Positions 36,919 to 47,281 of a stretch of DNA of 64,000 nucleotides are shown one piece after another. The notes under the pieces are model-generated. The model searched no databases and was not told the origin of the DNA. It saw only the letters and a program-made list of their open reading frames with translations. Source of the stretch: Terriglobia bacterium (GTDB lineage: Bacteria; Acidobacteriota; Terriglobia; Acidiferrales; UBA7541); assembly GCA_020073375.1 (NCBI GenBank), contig JAIQFG010000002.1, forward strand, positions 1 to 64,000, written 5' to 3'. A program made the translations under genes and the position numbers. Position 1 is the stretch's first letter. The number at the start of each line of letters is the position of its first letter.

Positions 36919-37229
36919 GAATTGGTCCTCTGGCCCCCGATAAAAAGTGCAAACAGTATAATCCGCGAACGCGCCTCGCGGCAGTTTGCCCTTTGCGGAT
37001 GTGCTTGTTTGGATGCCCGGAATCGCGCCGTCGTTACATTTTCCCGCTCTTCTGCCTCCGCGCCCGCGCGAAACAGGACTCGTGACCTCGGCTGGACGTC
37101 GCTTGTGACGCGCATCACACACAAACTTCAATGAACAATTGAATTTCTTTTTGCTTTGCTGCTATAGTGTTTCGCGCGGGCGACGGGCGAAGAAAATAAT
37201 TTTATATTGTAATCTTAGATGTACCCGTA

Positions 37230-37397
37230 GCAGTCCGGTAGCGCAAGCGCATCAGTGGGATAACACTGCCGGGTTGTACCCCCTTCATCAGGTAAGGGCG
37301 CCGTTTCCCGCAAATTGGGACCGCACGACCGGTTCACAGAGAGGCGCTCAGTCCGTCAGGCTGTAGACCTCGGTGTGTCTTTCCGAGGGACGCAGGT
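37230..37397 (+). promoter_or_regulatory. Structured 5' leader of the act operon (series of predicted stem-loops)
   Basis: Consecutive complementary segments at 37253-37268, 37271-37281, 37281-37298, 37320-37333, 37349-37363 and 37369-37387, the last just before the actA RBS/ATG. Assessed by eye only. Confidence 0.4.
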
Positions 37398-38048
37398 ATG
37401 GCTCAAATCTTTCATCACAGTACGAATACGATTGCGCGCGTGAGCATTTACGGCGCGGTTATCGTCATTGCATTGCTGGGATTCGCCCTGAACGTCGTCA
37501 ATCAGACTTCCTACGTCACCGAAGTTCACAACGCGCGCCCTCAGCCCGTCCCGTTCAGCCACAAGCATCACGCTGGCGAACTCGGCCTCGATTGCCGCTA
37601 TTGCCATTCCTCGGTTGAGGTTTCCTCCTCCGCTGGCATGCCCCCGACGCAGACCTGCATGACCTGCCATTCCCAGATTTGGACCAGCGCCGCAATGCTC
37701 GAGCCGGTCCGCGCCAGCTACCGCGATTCCAAACCCATTTCCTGGACGCGCGTCAACGCCGTCCCCGATTTTGTCTATTTCAATCACAGCATTCACGTAG
37801 CCAAGGGCGTCGGCTGCACCACCTGCCACGGGCCCGTCGCCGAGATGAACATCACCTGGCGTGCCGAAACCTTATATATGCGCTGGTGCCTGGATTGCCA
37901 CACTGCTCCCGAGAAATATCTGCGGCCGCGCTCGGAAGTGTTTAACGCCTATTACCAGCCCCCCAGCGACCGGCTGGCGCTGGGCGAAAAACTGATGAAG
38001 GAATACAAGGTGCAAAAGCTTACGGCCTGCACCACGTGCCATCGTTAG
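37398..38048 (+). CDS. actA: Alternative Complex III subunit A, multihaem cytochrome c
   Basis: Five CxxCH motifs: CRYCH, CMTCH, CTTCH, CLDCH, CTTCH; first gene of a canonical act cluster. Confidence 0.92.
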   Translation: MAQIFHHSTNTIARVSIYGAVIVIALLGFALNVVNQTSYVTEVHNARPQPVPFSHKHHAGELGLDCRYCHSSVEVSSSAGMPPTQTCMTCHSQIWTSAAMLEPVRASYRDSKPISWTRVNAVPDFVYFNHSIHVAKGVGCTTCHGPVAEMNITWRAETLYMRWCLDCHTAPEKYLRPRSEVFNAYYQPPSDRLALGEKLMKEYKVQKLTACTTCHR

Positions 38049-38055
38049 GGAGCAC

Positions 38056-41000
38056 ATGGATTTCATGGACATTGAAAAAAATATCGGCGGCGACACCAGC
38101 GGGGAACTGACCGCGCCGCACAAAGACGCTCCCGAGCAGGGCGCACCTCGCTTCTGGCGCGGCCTTGAGGAACTCGCCGACACCCCCGAATTCCGTGATC
38201 ACAAGGAAAATGAGTTTCCGCACGGCGCCAATGATCCCGACGCGAAACTGAACCGCCGCGAACTCATGAAAGTAATGGCAGCCTCTGCGGCCTTTGCCGG
38301 GCTGAGCGGCTGTACCAAGCTGCCCACGCAAAAAATCGTTCCCTACGTCCGCCAGCCCGAGGAAATCATTCCCGGCAAGCCGCTCTTTTACGCCACGGCT
38401 GTTACCCTGAGCGGCGTCGCCACCGGCGTGCTGGTCGAAAGCCACATGGCCCGGCCCACCAAGATCGAAGGAAATCCCGATCATCCGGCAAGCCTTGGCG
38501 CCGCCGATTCGTTCGCGCAAGCTTCCGTCCTTGGCCTTTACGATCCGGACCGCTCGCGCGCTGAAGTTCACGATGGCCGCCTGGCGAGCTGGGCCGAATT
38601 CCAGAGCGAGCTTTCCCTCGCCCTCGGCGGCCCGACCGGCGCCGCGGGACTGCGCCTGCTGACCGGCACAATTACATCGCCATCGCTGGGCGATCAGATC
38701 CGCGGGCTGCTCTCGCAATTTTCCGGCGCCAAGTGGGTGCAGTACGAATCGGTCACGCGCGACAATTTTCGCGAAGGCGCTCGCCTCGCGTTCGGCGAGG
38801 TCGTCAACACCGTCTACCGTGTTGCCCAGGCGGACGTCATCCTCGCCCTCGATTCCGATTTTCTTACGGCCGGGCCGGGAAGCCTTCGCTACGCCCGCGA
38901 ATTCGCGCGCAAGCGCCGCGTGGAAAACGAAAATTCAAAAATGAACCGCCTGTACGCCGTGGAATCCACACCGACCAGCACCGGCGCGATGGCCGATCAT
39001 CGCCTGCGCCTACGCGCTTCCGACGTCGAGGGTTTCACGCGCGCCCTGGCCCGCGAGTTGGGCCTGAATTCCGTTGCCGCCCCGGCATCCGCGCCGCAAG
39101 TCCCCGCCGAATGGATTCCCGCGCTTGCTCGCGACCTCAAGCAGCATTCCGGCGCATCCCTGGTGGTTGCCGGCGATCAGCAGCCTCCCGTCGTCCACGC
39201 CATCGCTCACGCCATCAATCAGGCGCTGGGAAATTTTGATAAGACCGTCTATTTCACCGAGCCCATCGAACAGTCGCCATCCAATCAATGGAGCTCGATG
39301 GGCGAACTTGCCGCCGACATCCGCGCCGGCAGCGTCAGCACTATCGTCATCCTCGGCGGCAATCCGGCTTATGACGCGCCCGCCGACCTCGGCTTCAAGG
39401 AACTTCTTCCCAAGGTCACGTTCAGCGCGCGCCTCGGCCAGCACGAAGACGAAACCTCGGCGCTGTGCCACTGGCACATTCCGGAAGCTCATGAACTCGA
39501 ATCGTGGGGCGACGCCCGCGCCTTCGACGGCACTGTTTCGGTCATCCAGCCGCTGATCGCTCCTCTGTATGGCGGCAAAACGGCCTGCGAACTCCTCGGC
39601 CTGTTGAGCGGCAAGGGCGCCAAGTCGCCGCATGACGTTGTCCGCGATTATTGGAAGGCGCAAAAAACCGACGAGCCGCGCTTCGACGCATTCTGGGAGA
39701 AGACGCTGCGCGACGGCGTCGTGGCCGGCACGCAATTTCCGCCCAAGCAGGTTTCGCTCAAGCCCGGAATCGCCGCGGAACCTCCGGCCGCCACTCCGCA
39801 AGGCCTGGAAATCGTGTTTCGTCCCGACCCGACAATTTATGATGGACGCTTTGCCAACAACGGCTGGCTGCAGGAATTGCCCAAGCCCATGACCAAGCTC
39901 ACCTGGGACGCGGTAGCCATGGTGAGTCCGAAAACGGCAGCGCGTCTGGGCATCGACAGCTCGCAAGCCGTCGAACTCAAGTATCAGGGCCGCACGATTG
40001 TCGCGCCGGTCTGGGTGATGCCGGGCCACGCCGATGAAAGCGTCACCGCATTTCTGGGCTACGGTCGCACGCGCGCCGGACGCGTCGGCACCGGCACTGG
40101 CTTTGACGCCGGATGGATTCGCACCTATGCCTCGCCGTGGATCGGCGCGGGCCTGGAAATTCGCCGCACCGGCGACAAGTGGCCTCTCGCCGCAACACAA
40201 ACGCACAACACCATGGAAGGCCGCGAGCCCATCCGCGTCGCCACGCTCGATGAGTACGCCAAAAATCCAAAATTCGCGCAGGCCGAGGCGGTCGAAAATC
40301 CGCTCTCCCTCTACCCCGATGTGAAGTACGAAGGCAATGCCTGGGGCATGGCCATCGACCTGAATTCCTGCACCGGCTGCGGCGCCTGTGTCACCGCCTG
40401 CCAGGCCGAAAACAACATCGCCGTCGTCGGAAAAACCGAAGTCATCATCGGCCGCGAGATGCACTGGATCCGCATCGACCGCTACTTCGAAGGCGATGCC
40501 GACGGCCCGAACACATTCCACCAGCCGCTCTTGTGCCAGCACTGCGAAGACGCCCCCTGCGAACTGGTTTGCCCTGTCGCCGCAACTGTGCACAGCCCGG
40601 AAGGCCTGAACGAAATGGTCTATAACCGCTGCGTGGGCACGCGCTACTGCTCCAACAATTGCCCGTACAAAGTCCGCCGCTTCAATTTCCGCCTCTATTC
40701 GGACTGGGATACGCCCAGCCTGTTCGGCATGCGCAATCCGAACGTCAGCGTGCGCAGCCGCGGCGTCATGGAAAAGTGCTCCTACTGCGTGCAGCGCATC
40801 AACGCGGTAAAAATCGACGCGGAAAAGCAGGATCGCCCCGTGCGCGACGGCGAAATCGTCACCGCCTGCCAGCAGACTTGCCCGTCCGAAGCCATCGTCT
40901 TCGGAAACGTCAACGATCCGAACAGCAAGGTCTCGCTGCTCAAGGCGAAAAACAGAAATTACAAATTGCTCGAGGAACTCAACACGCGCCCCAGGACCAC

Positions 41001-41058
41001 GTACCTGGCAAGATTGCGCAACCCCAATCCGGAAATTGAAAAGTCAGCGGGAGCCTGA
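38056..41058 (+). CDS. actB: Alternative Complex III subunit B, molybdopterin-oxidoreductase-like/Fe-S protein
   Basis: LNRRELMKVMAASAAFAGLSGC leader; ferredoxin-type CTGCGACVTACQAEN, CQHCEDAPCELVCPVAA, CVGTRYCSNNCPYKVRRFN motifs. Confidence 0.94.
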   Translation: MDFMDIEKNIGGDTSGELTAPHKDAPEQGAPRFWRGLEELADTPEFRDHKENEFPHGANDPDAKLNRRELMKVMAASAAFAGLSGCTKLPTQKIVPYVRQPEEIIPGKPLFYATAVTLSGVATGVLVESHMARPTKIEGNPDHPASLGAADSFAQASVLGLYDPDRSRAEVHDGRLASWAEFQSELSLALGGPTGAAGLRLLTGTITSPSLGDQIRGLLSQFSGAKWVQYESVTRDNFREGARLAFGEVVNTVYRVAQADVILALDSDFLTAGPGSLRYAREFARKRRVENENSKMNRLYAVESTPTSTGAMADHRLRLRASDVEGFTRALARELGLNSVAAPASAPQVPAEWIPALARDLKQHSGASLVVAGDQQPPVVHAIAHAINQALGNFDKTVYFTEPIEQSPSNQWSSMGELAADIRAGSVSTIVILGGNPAYDAPADLGFKELLPKVTFSARLGQHEDETSALCHWHIPEAHELESWGDARAFDGTVSVIQPLIAPLYGGKTACELLGLLSGKGAKSPHDVVRDYWKAQKTDEPRFDAFWEKTLRDGVVAGTQFPPKQVSLKPGIAAEPPAATPQGLEIVFRPDPTIYDGRFANNGWLQELPKPMTKLTWDAVAMVSPKTAARLGIDSSQAVELKYQGRTIVAPVWVMPGHADESVTAFLGYGRTRAGRVGTGTGFDAGWIRTYASPWIGAGLEIRRTGDKWPLAATQTHNTMEGREPIRVATLDEYAKNPKFAQAEAVENPLSLYPDVKYEGNAWGMAIDLNSCTGCGACVTACQAENNIAVVGKTEVIIGREMHWIRIDRYFEGDADGPNTFHQPLLCQHCEDAPCELVCPVAATVHSPEGLNEMVYNRCVGTRYCSNNCPYKVRRFNFRLYSDWDTPSLFGMRNPNVSVRSRGVMEKCSYCVQRINAVKIDAEKQDRPVRDGEIVTACQQTCPSEAIVFGNVNDPNSKVSLLKAKNRNYKLLEELNTRPRTTYLARLRNPNPEIEKSAGA

Positions 41059-41075
41059 GCGGAACGGAATGACTT

Positions 41076-42476
41076 ATGGCGGATAGTCCGGCGGACAAAC
41101 TCGCGGAGAAGATGGCGACCGCGCCGATCCTCGGCCCGGGGCACGATTTCGCCTCGGTCACCGACAAGATCAGCTCCATCGTCCTGAAACGCCGTCCTCC
41201 GAAATGGTGGTGGGTGGGGTTTGCCATCGCGTTCGCATTGGTCATGCTGATGCTTTATTCGATCACCTACCTCCTCATTGTGGGCGTGGGCATCTGGGGA
41301 ATTCAGGTTCCGGTGGGCTGGGGCTTTGCGATCATCAATTTCGTCTGGTGGATCGGAATTGGGCATGCCGGCACGCTGATTTCCGCCATCCTTCTTCTCT
41401 TGCGCCAGCAGTGGCGCACCTCGATCAACCGCTTTGCCGAGGCCATGACCCTTTTCGCGGTGGCCTGCGCCGGAATGTTTCCGTTGCTGCACATGGGCCG
41501 CCCGTGGCTCGCCTATTGGATGTTCCCCTATCCGGACACCATGAAAATGTGGCCGAATTTCCGCAGCCCGCTCGCCTGGGATGTGTTCGCCGTCTCCACC
41601 TATGCCACCGTCTCGCTGCTGTTCTGGTTTGTCGGCCTGCTCCCGGACCTGGCCACGCTGCGCGACCGCGCGAAAAATCCCGTCGCCAAGATTATCTACG
41701 GATTTCTGGCCATGGGCTGGCGCGGCTCGGCCGTGCATTGGTACCGGCATGAAACCGCTTCGCTGCTCCTCGCCGGCCTTGCGACTCCCCTGGTGCTCTC
41801 CGTGCACACCATCGTGAGCTTTGACTTCGCCTTCGGCATCGTTCCCGGATGGCACGCCACGATTTTCCCTCCCTACTTCGTGGCCGGCGCCATTTACGCC
41901 GGATTCGCCATGGTCCTCACTCTTTCGATTCCCGTGCGCAAAGTATTCGGCCTCGAGGATTTCATCACCATGCGCCACCTCGACAACATGGGCAAGGTGC
42001 TGCTGGCCACCGGCCTGATCGTCGGTTACGGCTACATGATGGAAGCCTTCAGCGCCTATTACAGTTCCGATCAATACGAGCGCTTCATGATCCTGAACCG
42101 CATGTTTGGGCCCTACGCGGGCATCTATTGGTGCCTGATTTTGTGCAACATCGTGACGCCGCAGTTCCTGTGGTTCCGCAAGGTCCGCTCCAAGGTCGGC
42201 GCTCTGTTCGCCATCGCCATGGTCGTCAACGTGGGCATGTGGCTCGAGCGCTTCGTCATCGTGGTCACCAGTTTGCACCGCGATTTCCTGCCGTCGTCCT
42301 GGGGCATGTATTACCCCACGCGCTGGGACTTCGCTCTCTTTTTCGGAACCATTGGTTTGTTCTTGACCCTGCTGTTCCTGTTCCTGCGCTTCCTGCCGTT
42401 GATTTCCATTTATGAAATGCGCGCGCTGGTCAGCGAAGAGGACAAGAAAGCGGAAGGATGGTCGCCGGCGGACTAG
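41076..42476 (+). CDS. actC: Alternative Complex III subunit C, NrfD-like membrane protein
   Basis: Multi-TM NrfD-like protein in act order (A-B-C). Confidence 0.92.
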   Translation: MADSPADKLAEKMATAPILGPGHDFASVTDKISSIVLKRRPPKWWWVGFAIAFALVMLMLYSITYLLIVGVGIWGIQVPVGWGFAIINFVWWIGIGHAGTLISAILLLLRQQWRTSINRFAEAMTLFAVACAGMFPLLHMGRPWLAYWMFPYPDTMKMWPNFRSPLAWDVFAVSTYATVSLLFWFVGLLPDLATLRDRAKNPVAKIIYGFLAMGWRGSAVHWYRHETASLLLAGLATPLVLSVHTIVSFDFAFGIVPGWHATIFPPYFVAGAIYAGFAMVLTLSIPVRKVFGLEDFITMRHLDNMGKVLLATGLIVGYGYMMEAFSAYYSSDQYERFMILNRMFGPYAGIYWCLILCNIVTPQFLWFRKVRSKVGALFAIAMVVNVGMWLERFVIVVTSLHRDFLPSSWGMYYPTRWDFALFFGTIGLFLTLLFLFLRFLPLISIYEMRALVSEEDKKAEGWSPAD

Positions 42477-42535
42477 GAGAAAAAGCGGGAGAGTAATCGC
42501 GGGAGTGCAAAAAGCGGTTTCCTGAAAACGGTTTG

Positions 42536-42562
42536 TGGGTCGCGGCTTCAGCCGCGACATCC
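42536..42562. repeat. REP-like hairpin, TCGCGGC stem, no inverted partner seen
   Basis: GGG-TCGCGGC-TTCA-GCCGCGA; lacks a perfect GTAG. Confidence 0.5.
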
Positions 42563-42681
42563 GGAGGCGTGAACTGCAAGCGCTTTCGCCCCTGGCGGCT
42601 TGTTGAGTTTAGTGGCTGGAAATTCATGAGGTGGCCCGGGGCAGTTTCCCGGCCGCGGCAAAAGGAAATGAACGATAGGAA

Positions 42682-43221
42682 ATGAAGCAGACAGAAACAA
42701 TCTACGGCCTGATGGCGGAATTCACCACCGCCGAGCAGTTGCTCGAGGCCGCGCACCGCACGCACGACGCCGGATACCACCGCGTCGACGCGTTTTCGCC
42801 ATTTCCCATAGAGGGCCTGGCGCACGCGGTCGGCTTTCACCGCACGCGACTCCCGCTGGTCGTTCTCGCCGCGGGTATCTTTGGCGCAATCGCGGGGTTC
42901 GGCATGCAGTATTACGCCGCCGCGGTCAGTTACCCCATCAACGTGGGCGGACGCCCGCTCAACAGCTGGCCTGCGTTTATTCCCATCACGTTTGAAATGA
43001 CGATTTTGTTCGCGGCCGCCGCGGCCGTCTTCGGCATGTTCATCATGAACGGCCTGCCCACGCCGTACCACCCTGTCTTCAACGTGCCGCGCTTCGCGCT
43101 GGCTTCGCGCGACCGTTTTTTCCTGTGCATCAAGGCGGGCGACCCCATGTTCGATCTGGAATTGACCAAAAAATTCCTGGCCACGCTGAATCCGCGCGAG
43201 GTGTCTGAAATTGACGTTTAA
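42682..43221 (+). CDS. actD: Alternative Complex III subunit D (DUF3341)
   Basis: [39 protein letters not shown]; two TM segments; act order. Confidence 0.92.
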   Translation: MKQTETIYGLMAEFTTAEQLLEAAHRTHDAGYHRVDAFSPFPIEGLAHAVGFHRTRLPLVVLAAGIFGAIAGFGMQYYAAAVSYPINVGGRPLNSWPAFIPITFEMTILFAAAAAVFGMFIMNGLPTPYHPVFNVPRFALASRDRFFLCIKAGDPMFDLELTKKFLATLNPREVSEIDV

Positions 43222-43822
43222 CTTCCACCCGCCGATGCCGTTTCGCGCCCCGCGCCTGCTCGCCGGCCTGGCCCTGCTGCTCGCTTGCGCGGGGTGCCGC
43301 CAGGATATGCACGTGCAACCGCGTTACAATCCCTATGACGCCACCGATTTCTTCGAGGACGGCCAGTCCGCGCGCCTTCCGGTCGAAGGCACCGTCCCGC
43401 GCGGCGATCTCAAACTGGGCCCCAACGAACTGCTCTACACCGGAAAATTCGACGGCCAGCCCTCGGAATCTTTTCCCTTTCCCGTGACTCGCGAAATCCT
43501 GGACCGCGGCCGTGAACGCTTCAATATCTATTGCTCGCCGTGCCACGGATTTTCCGGCGATGGCGACGGCATGATCGTCCAGCGCGGTTTCCGCCGCCCG
43601 CCCTCGCTGCACGAAGAGCGACTGCGCACCGCCCCGGCCGGACACTTCTTTGACGTCATCACCAACGGGCAGGGCGTCATGTACCCCTACGGTTACCGCG
43701 TTTCGCCCCCGGACCGCTGGGCCATCGTCTACTACATCCGCGCGCTGCAACTCAGCCGCCAGGCTTCGGTCAGCGATCTGCCCGAAGAGCAGCAGAAAAA
43801 ATTGCTAGGCGGGACGCGATGA
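43211..43822 (+). CDS. actE: Alternative Complex III subunit E, monohaem cytochrome c
   Basis: Lipoprotein-like [32 protein letters not shown] haem motif. Confidence 0.92.
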   Translation: MTFNFHPPMPFRAPRLLAGLALLLACAGCRQDMHVQPRYNPYDATDFFEDGQSARLPVEGTVPRGDLKLGPNELLYTGKFDGQPSESFPFPVTREILDRGRERFNIYCSPCHGFSGDGDGMIVQRGFRRPPSLHEERLRTAPAGHFFDVITNGQGVMYPYGYRVSPPDRWAIVYYIRALQLSRQASVSDLPEEQQKKLLGGTR

Positions 43823-45000
43823 CCGATACGCGCAACGATTCCTTGAATCTCAACCGCTTGCCCATGCAACTGGCCGGGGCCGGGGCCGTCCTGCTGGCGG
43901 TCTGCGCCGCCGCCGGTTTTGCCGACCGCGCCGATTTTTTCCGTTCCTACCTGGTCGCCTATCTGTTCTGGATCGGCATCACGCTCGGTTGCCTGGCCGT
44001 GCTCATGGTGCAGCACCTCACCGGAGGTCAGTGGGCGCTTGTGATCCGCCGCATTCTCGAAGCCGGCACGCGCACGCTGCCCTTGATGGCCGTCGCCGCG
44101 ATTCCCCTGCTGCTCGGAATGCATTCGCTCTATTCCTGGTCGCTCCCGGGGCAGACTGATCCCGTGATTCTCGGCAAGCAGCTGTACCTCAACACCAATT
44201 TCTTCATTGTCCGCATGGTGATTTATTTCTGCGTCTGGTTCAGCCTCGCCTATTTTCTGAACAAAGGCTCCCGCACGGAGGACGCCGAAGGCGCCGGCCT
44301 TCCGCTCGCTTTGCGCCTGGAAGCGATCAGCGGTTTCGGACTGGTGCTCTACGGCTTCACCGTGACCTTTGCCGGGATCGACTGGGTCATGTCGCTTGAG
44401 CCGCGCTGGTATTCCACCATTTACGGATTGCTGTTCATGGTCGGCCAGGCGCTGGCGGCCATGGCCTTCTCCATTGCTGTCCTGATCTGGCTGTCCGACA
44501 GCGAGCCGCTCTCGCGTTCCGTGCAGCCCGCGCACTATCAGGATCTCGGCAGCTTCCTGCTGACCTTCGTCATGCTCTGGGCCTATCTGGAATTTTCGCA
44601 GTTCCTGATCATCTGGGGCGGCAATCTCAACTCGGAAATTCCCTGGTACTTGCGCCGGATGCAGGGAACCTGGGGCCACGTCGGTTTGCTTCTGGTGGTG
44701 CTGAATTTCGCGCTGCCGTTTTTCCTGCTGCTCTTCCGCCACGTCAAGCGCCGCAAGCGTTCGCTGCTGATTGTCGCGGGCCTGGTGTTGCTCATGCGCC
44801 TGGTGGACATGTTCTGGATGGTGCTTCCCGCGTTCGGCGGCGGCAACGCGCGCCTCACCTGGATGAACGTCGCCCTGCCGCTCGGTTTTGGCGGAATCTG
44901 GCTCGCCTATTTCATCTGGCAGTTGCAAAAGGCGCCGATTCTCCCGGTTCACGATCCCCGCATGGAAGGAGTGGCGCAACATGCCGCCGGACATGGATAA
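43819..45000 (+). CDS. actF: Alternative Complex III subunit F, integral membrane protein
   Basis: Multi-TM protein with act synteny; overlaps the actE stop. Confidence 0.91.
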   Translation: MTDTRNDSLNLNRLPMQLAGAGAVLLAVCAAAGFADRADFFRSYLVAYLFWIGITLGCLAVLMVQHLTGGQWALVIRRILEAGTRTLPLMAVAAIPLLLGMHSLYSWSLPGQTDPVILGKQLYLNTNFFIVRMVIYFCVWFSLAYFLNKGSRTEDAEGAGLPLALRLEAISGFGLVLYGFTVTFAGIDWVMSLEPRWYSTIYGLLFMVGQALAAMAFSIAVLIWLSDSEPLSRSVQPAHYQDLGSFLLTFVMLWAYLEFSQFLIIWGGNLNSEIPWYLRRMQGTWGHVGLLLVVLNFALPFFLLLFRHVKRRKRSLLIVAGLVLLMRLVDMFWMVLPAFGGGNARLTWMNVALPLGFGGIWLAYFIWQLQKAPILPVHDPRMEGVAQHAAGHG

Positions 45001-45454
45001 ATCGCACGGCGCTCCCAACTCTTCTCCGGGCTATGAAACGCGCGACGCCAACACCGGCGGCGTGCTGAATTTCCTGGTGATCATGGCCGTGGTCCTCGTG
45101 TTGACCGGGCTGGTCTCCTGGGGAGTGTTCCGTTATTTCGCTTCGCACGAGCAGGAAAATGCCGCTGCTTCTCCCTTCGCCGGCACGCGCCCGCTTCCGC
45201 AGGGCCCGCAGTTGCAGGTCACGCCGCGCGAGGACTGGCTGAAGTACCGCGCAGCGCAGCAACACAATCTGGAAACGTACTCCTGGGTGAACCGCGAAAA
45301 GGGAATCGTCAGCGTTCCCATCGACCAGGCCATGGATATTATCGTGAAGAAAGGTTTGCCCGTGCAGGGCCAGGCCGCGCCTTCCGAATCACCCAAGCCC
45401 TCTGATGCGGCCAAACCCGCCGAGCCCGCTGCGAATGGGGGCAAAAAACCATGA
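44981..45454 (+). CDS. Single-TM hypothetical protein of the act/cox operon
   Basis: MPPDMDKSHGAPNSSPGYETRDANTGGVLNFLVIMAVVLVLTGLVSWGVFRYFASHEQ...; translationally coupled to actF and SCO1. Confidence 0.75.
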   Translation: MPPDMDKSHGAPNSSPGYETRDANTGGVLNFLVIMAVVLVLTGLVSWGVFRYFASHEQENAAASPFAGTRPLPQGPQLQVTPREDWLKYRAAQQHNLETYSWVNREKGIVSVPIDQAMDIIVKKGLPVQGQAAPSESPKPSDAAKPAEPAANGGKKP

Positions 45455-46305
45455 ACGCCAATACCATCGCGGCCCTCTGCCTTGCGGTCATCGCGCTGGC
45501 CGCGTCGCCCGCTCATGCGCAGATGAACTCCGCCGCCCCCCCGATTCTTCGCGAGGTCAGCATTTCTCAGAATCTCAACGCGCAGATTCCCGCGGATCTT
45601 CCATTTCGCGATGAAAATGGAAATCCCGTTCGCCTCGGCGACTATTTCGGCGCCAGGCCCATCGTGCTTTCCCTGGTCTATTTCAATTGCCCCGCGCTCT
45701 GCACCGAAGTCCTGAACGGGGAATTGCACACCATGCAGGCCAGTTCGCTCACCCTCGGCAAGGATTACGACGCCGTCTCCGTGAGCTTCGATCCCAAGGA
45801 CACCCCGGACGTGGCCCGCGCCAAACGCGATGTCTACACTGCTCAATATCGGCAGTTCGGCCGCCCCGCCGCCGCGCAAAACTGGCATTTCCTCACGGGG
45901 GACGCCGCCTCCATCAACGCCCTGACCAAGGCCGTCGGATTTCATTACGCCTATGACCCGGCCATCAACCAGTTCGCGCACGCCGCCGCCATTGTGCTTC
46001 TCACTCCCGATGGCCGCGTTTCCCGCTACTTCTACGGCATCACCTACGCCGCGCGCGATTTCCGACTGGGCCTGGTGGACGCCTCCAGCGGAAAGATCGG
46101 CACGCTCACCGACCAGGCCATGCTGTTCTGCTATCAGTACGATCCGGAAACGGGCAAGTACGGCATGGTCGTTATGAATATCGTCCGCGCCGGTGGCGCT
46201 TTGACGCTGCTGGCCCTGGGAATTTTCATGTTCGTGATGTTCCGGCGCGATCGCCGGAACGCTTTGGCTTCATCCGCGGCGAATTCCGCCGCCAGGCTTT
46301 CATGA
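45451..46305 (+). CDS. SCO1/SenC-family copper chaperone
   Basis: FGARPIVLSLVYFNCPALCTEVLNG (CxxxC), followed by cox genes; C-terminal TM. Confidence 0.92.
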   Translation: MNANTIAALCLAVIALAASPAHAQMNSAAPPILREVSISQNLNAQIPADLPFRDENGNPVRLGDYFGARPIVLSLVYFNCPALCTEVLNGELHTMQASSLTLGKDYDAVSVSFDPKDTPDVARAKRDVYTAQYRQFGRPAAAQNWHFLTGDAASINALTKAVGFHYAYDPAINQFAHAAAIVLLTPDGRVSRYFYGITYAARDFRLGLVDASSGKIGTLTDQAMLFCYQYDPETGKYGMVVMNIVRAGGALTLLALGIFMFVMFRRDRRNALASSAANSAARLS

Positions 46306-46315
46306 GGACGGAATT

Positions 46316-47281
46316 GTGATGCAAGGTTTTCCATTTCAACCCGAACAGGCTTCCACGGTCGCGCAGTCGGTCGATCACCTTTACCTTTTCCTGACCGCCC
46401 TCACCGTGTTTTTTTCCACCGTCATCTTCGCCACCATTTTTTATTTCATGATCAAGTACCGCCGCCGCTCTCCCGGCGAGCGCCCCAGGGCCATCGAAGG
46501 CTCTCTCCCGCTGGAAATCCTGTGGACCGCGATTCCCACGCTGATCGTGGCCGTGATTTTTATCTGGAGTTCGAGCCTCTATGTCCGCAACGCCGAGCCC
46601 CCCAAGGGTGCCATGGAACTGTTCGTCACCGGCAAGCAGTGGATGTGGAAGGTGCAGCATCCGGAAGGGCAGCGCGAGATCAATGAATTGCATGTGCCGC
46701 TAGGCCGCCCCGTGAAGCTCACCATGACTTCGGAAGACGTCATCCACGATTTCTTCGTTCCGGCGTTCCGCGTGAAAAAAGACGTCCTGCCCGGCCGCTA
46801 CACTTCCATGTGGTTTGAGCCTACCAAGCTGGGAACCTTCCACTTGTTTTGCGCCCAGTATTGCGGCGCATTTCACGCCGGAATGATCGGCTCGGTAATC
46901 GTCATGGAGCCCGACGAATACGAGCGCTGGCTGGCCGGAAGCGTGCCAGGCGAATCGCCCGAGGCCGCCGGCGAAAAACTGTTCCTACAGCAGGGCTGCG
47001 GCACCTGCCACATTGCCGATGGCTCGGGCCCCGGCCCGTCCCTGCTCGGCGTCTTTGGGAATCCGGTCAAGCTCACCACCGGCGAATCCGTTCCGGCCGA
47101 TGACGCTTACATGCGCGAATCCATCCTGGCGCCCCGCGCCAAGATCGTGGCCGGATTCGTTCCCATCATGCCGTCATTCCAGGGACAACTCACCGAGGAA
47201 CAAATCGGCAATCTGATCGCTTATCTTCGCGTTCTGGGCAAGTCGCAACCACCGCAGCCAAAGGAAGAGGGGAAGAAATGA
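46316..47281 (+). CDS. coxB: Cytochrome c oxidase subunit II, caa3-type with fused cytochrome c
   Basis: CuA site [13 protein letters not shown] and C-terminal haem motif [21 protein letters not shown]. Confidence 0.95.
   Translation: MMQGFPFQPEQASTVAQSVDHLYLFLTALTVFFSTVIFATIFYFMIKYRRRSPGERPRAIEGSLPLEILWTAIPTLIVAVIFIWSSSLYVRNAEPPKGAMELFVTGKQWMWKVQHPEGQREINELHVPLGRPVKLTMTSEDVIHDFFVPAFRVKKDVLPGRYTSMWFEPTKLGTFHLFCAQYCGAFHAGMIGSVIVMEPDEYERWLAGSVPGESPEAAGEKLFLQQGCGTCHIADGSGPGPSLLGVFGNPVKLTTGESVPADDAYMRESILAPRAKIVAGFVPIMPSFQGQLTEEQIGNLIAYLRVLGKSQPPQPKEEGKK

Noticed and set aside
39010-45018. Long minus-strand ORFs (39010-40593, 40959-42560, 43732-45018)
   Set aside because: Antisense shadows of actB, actC and actF; no recognisable domain, biased composition.
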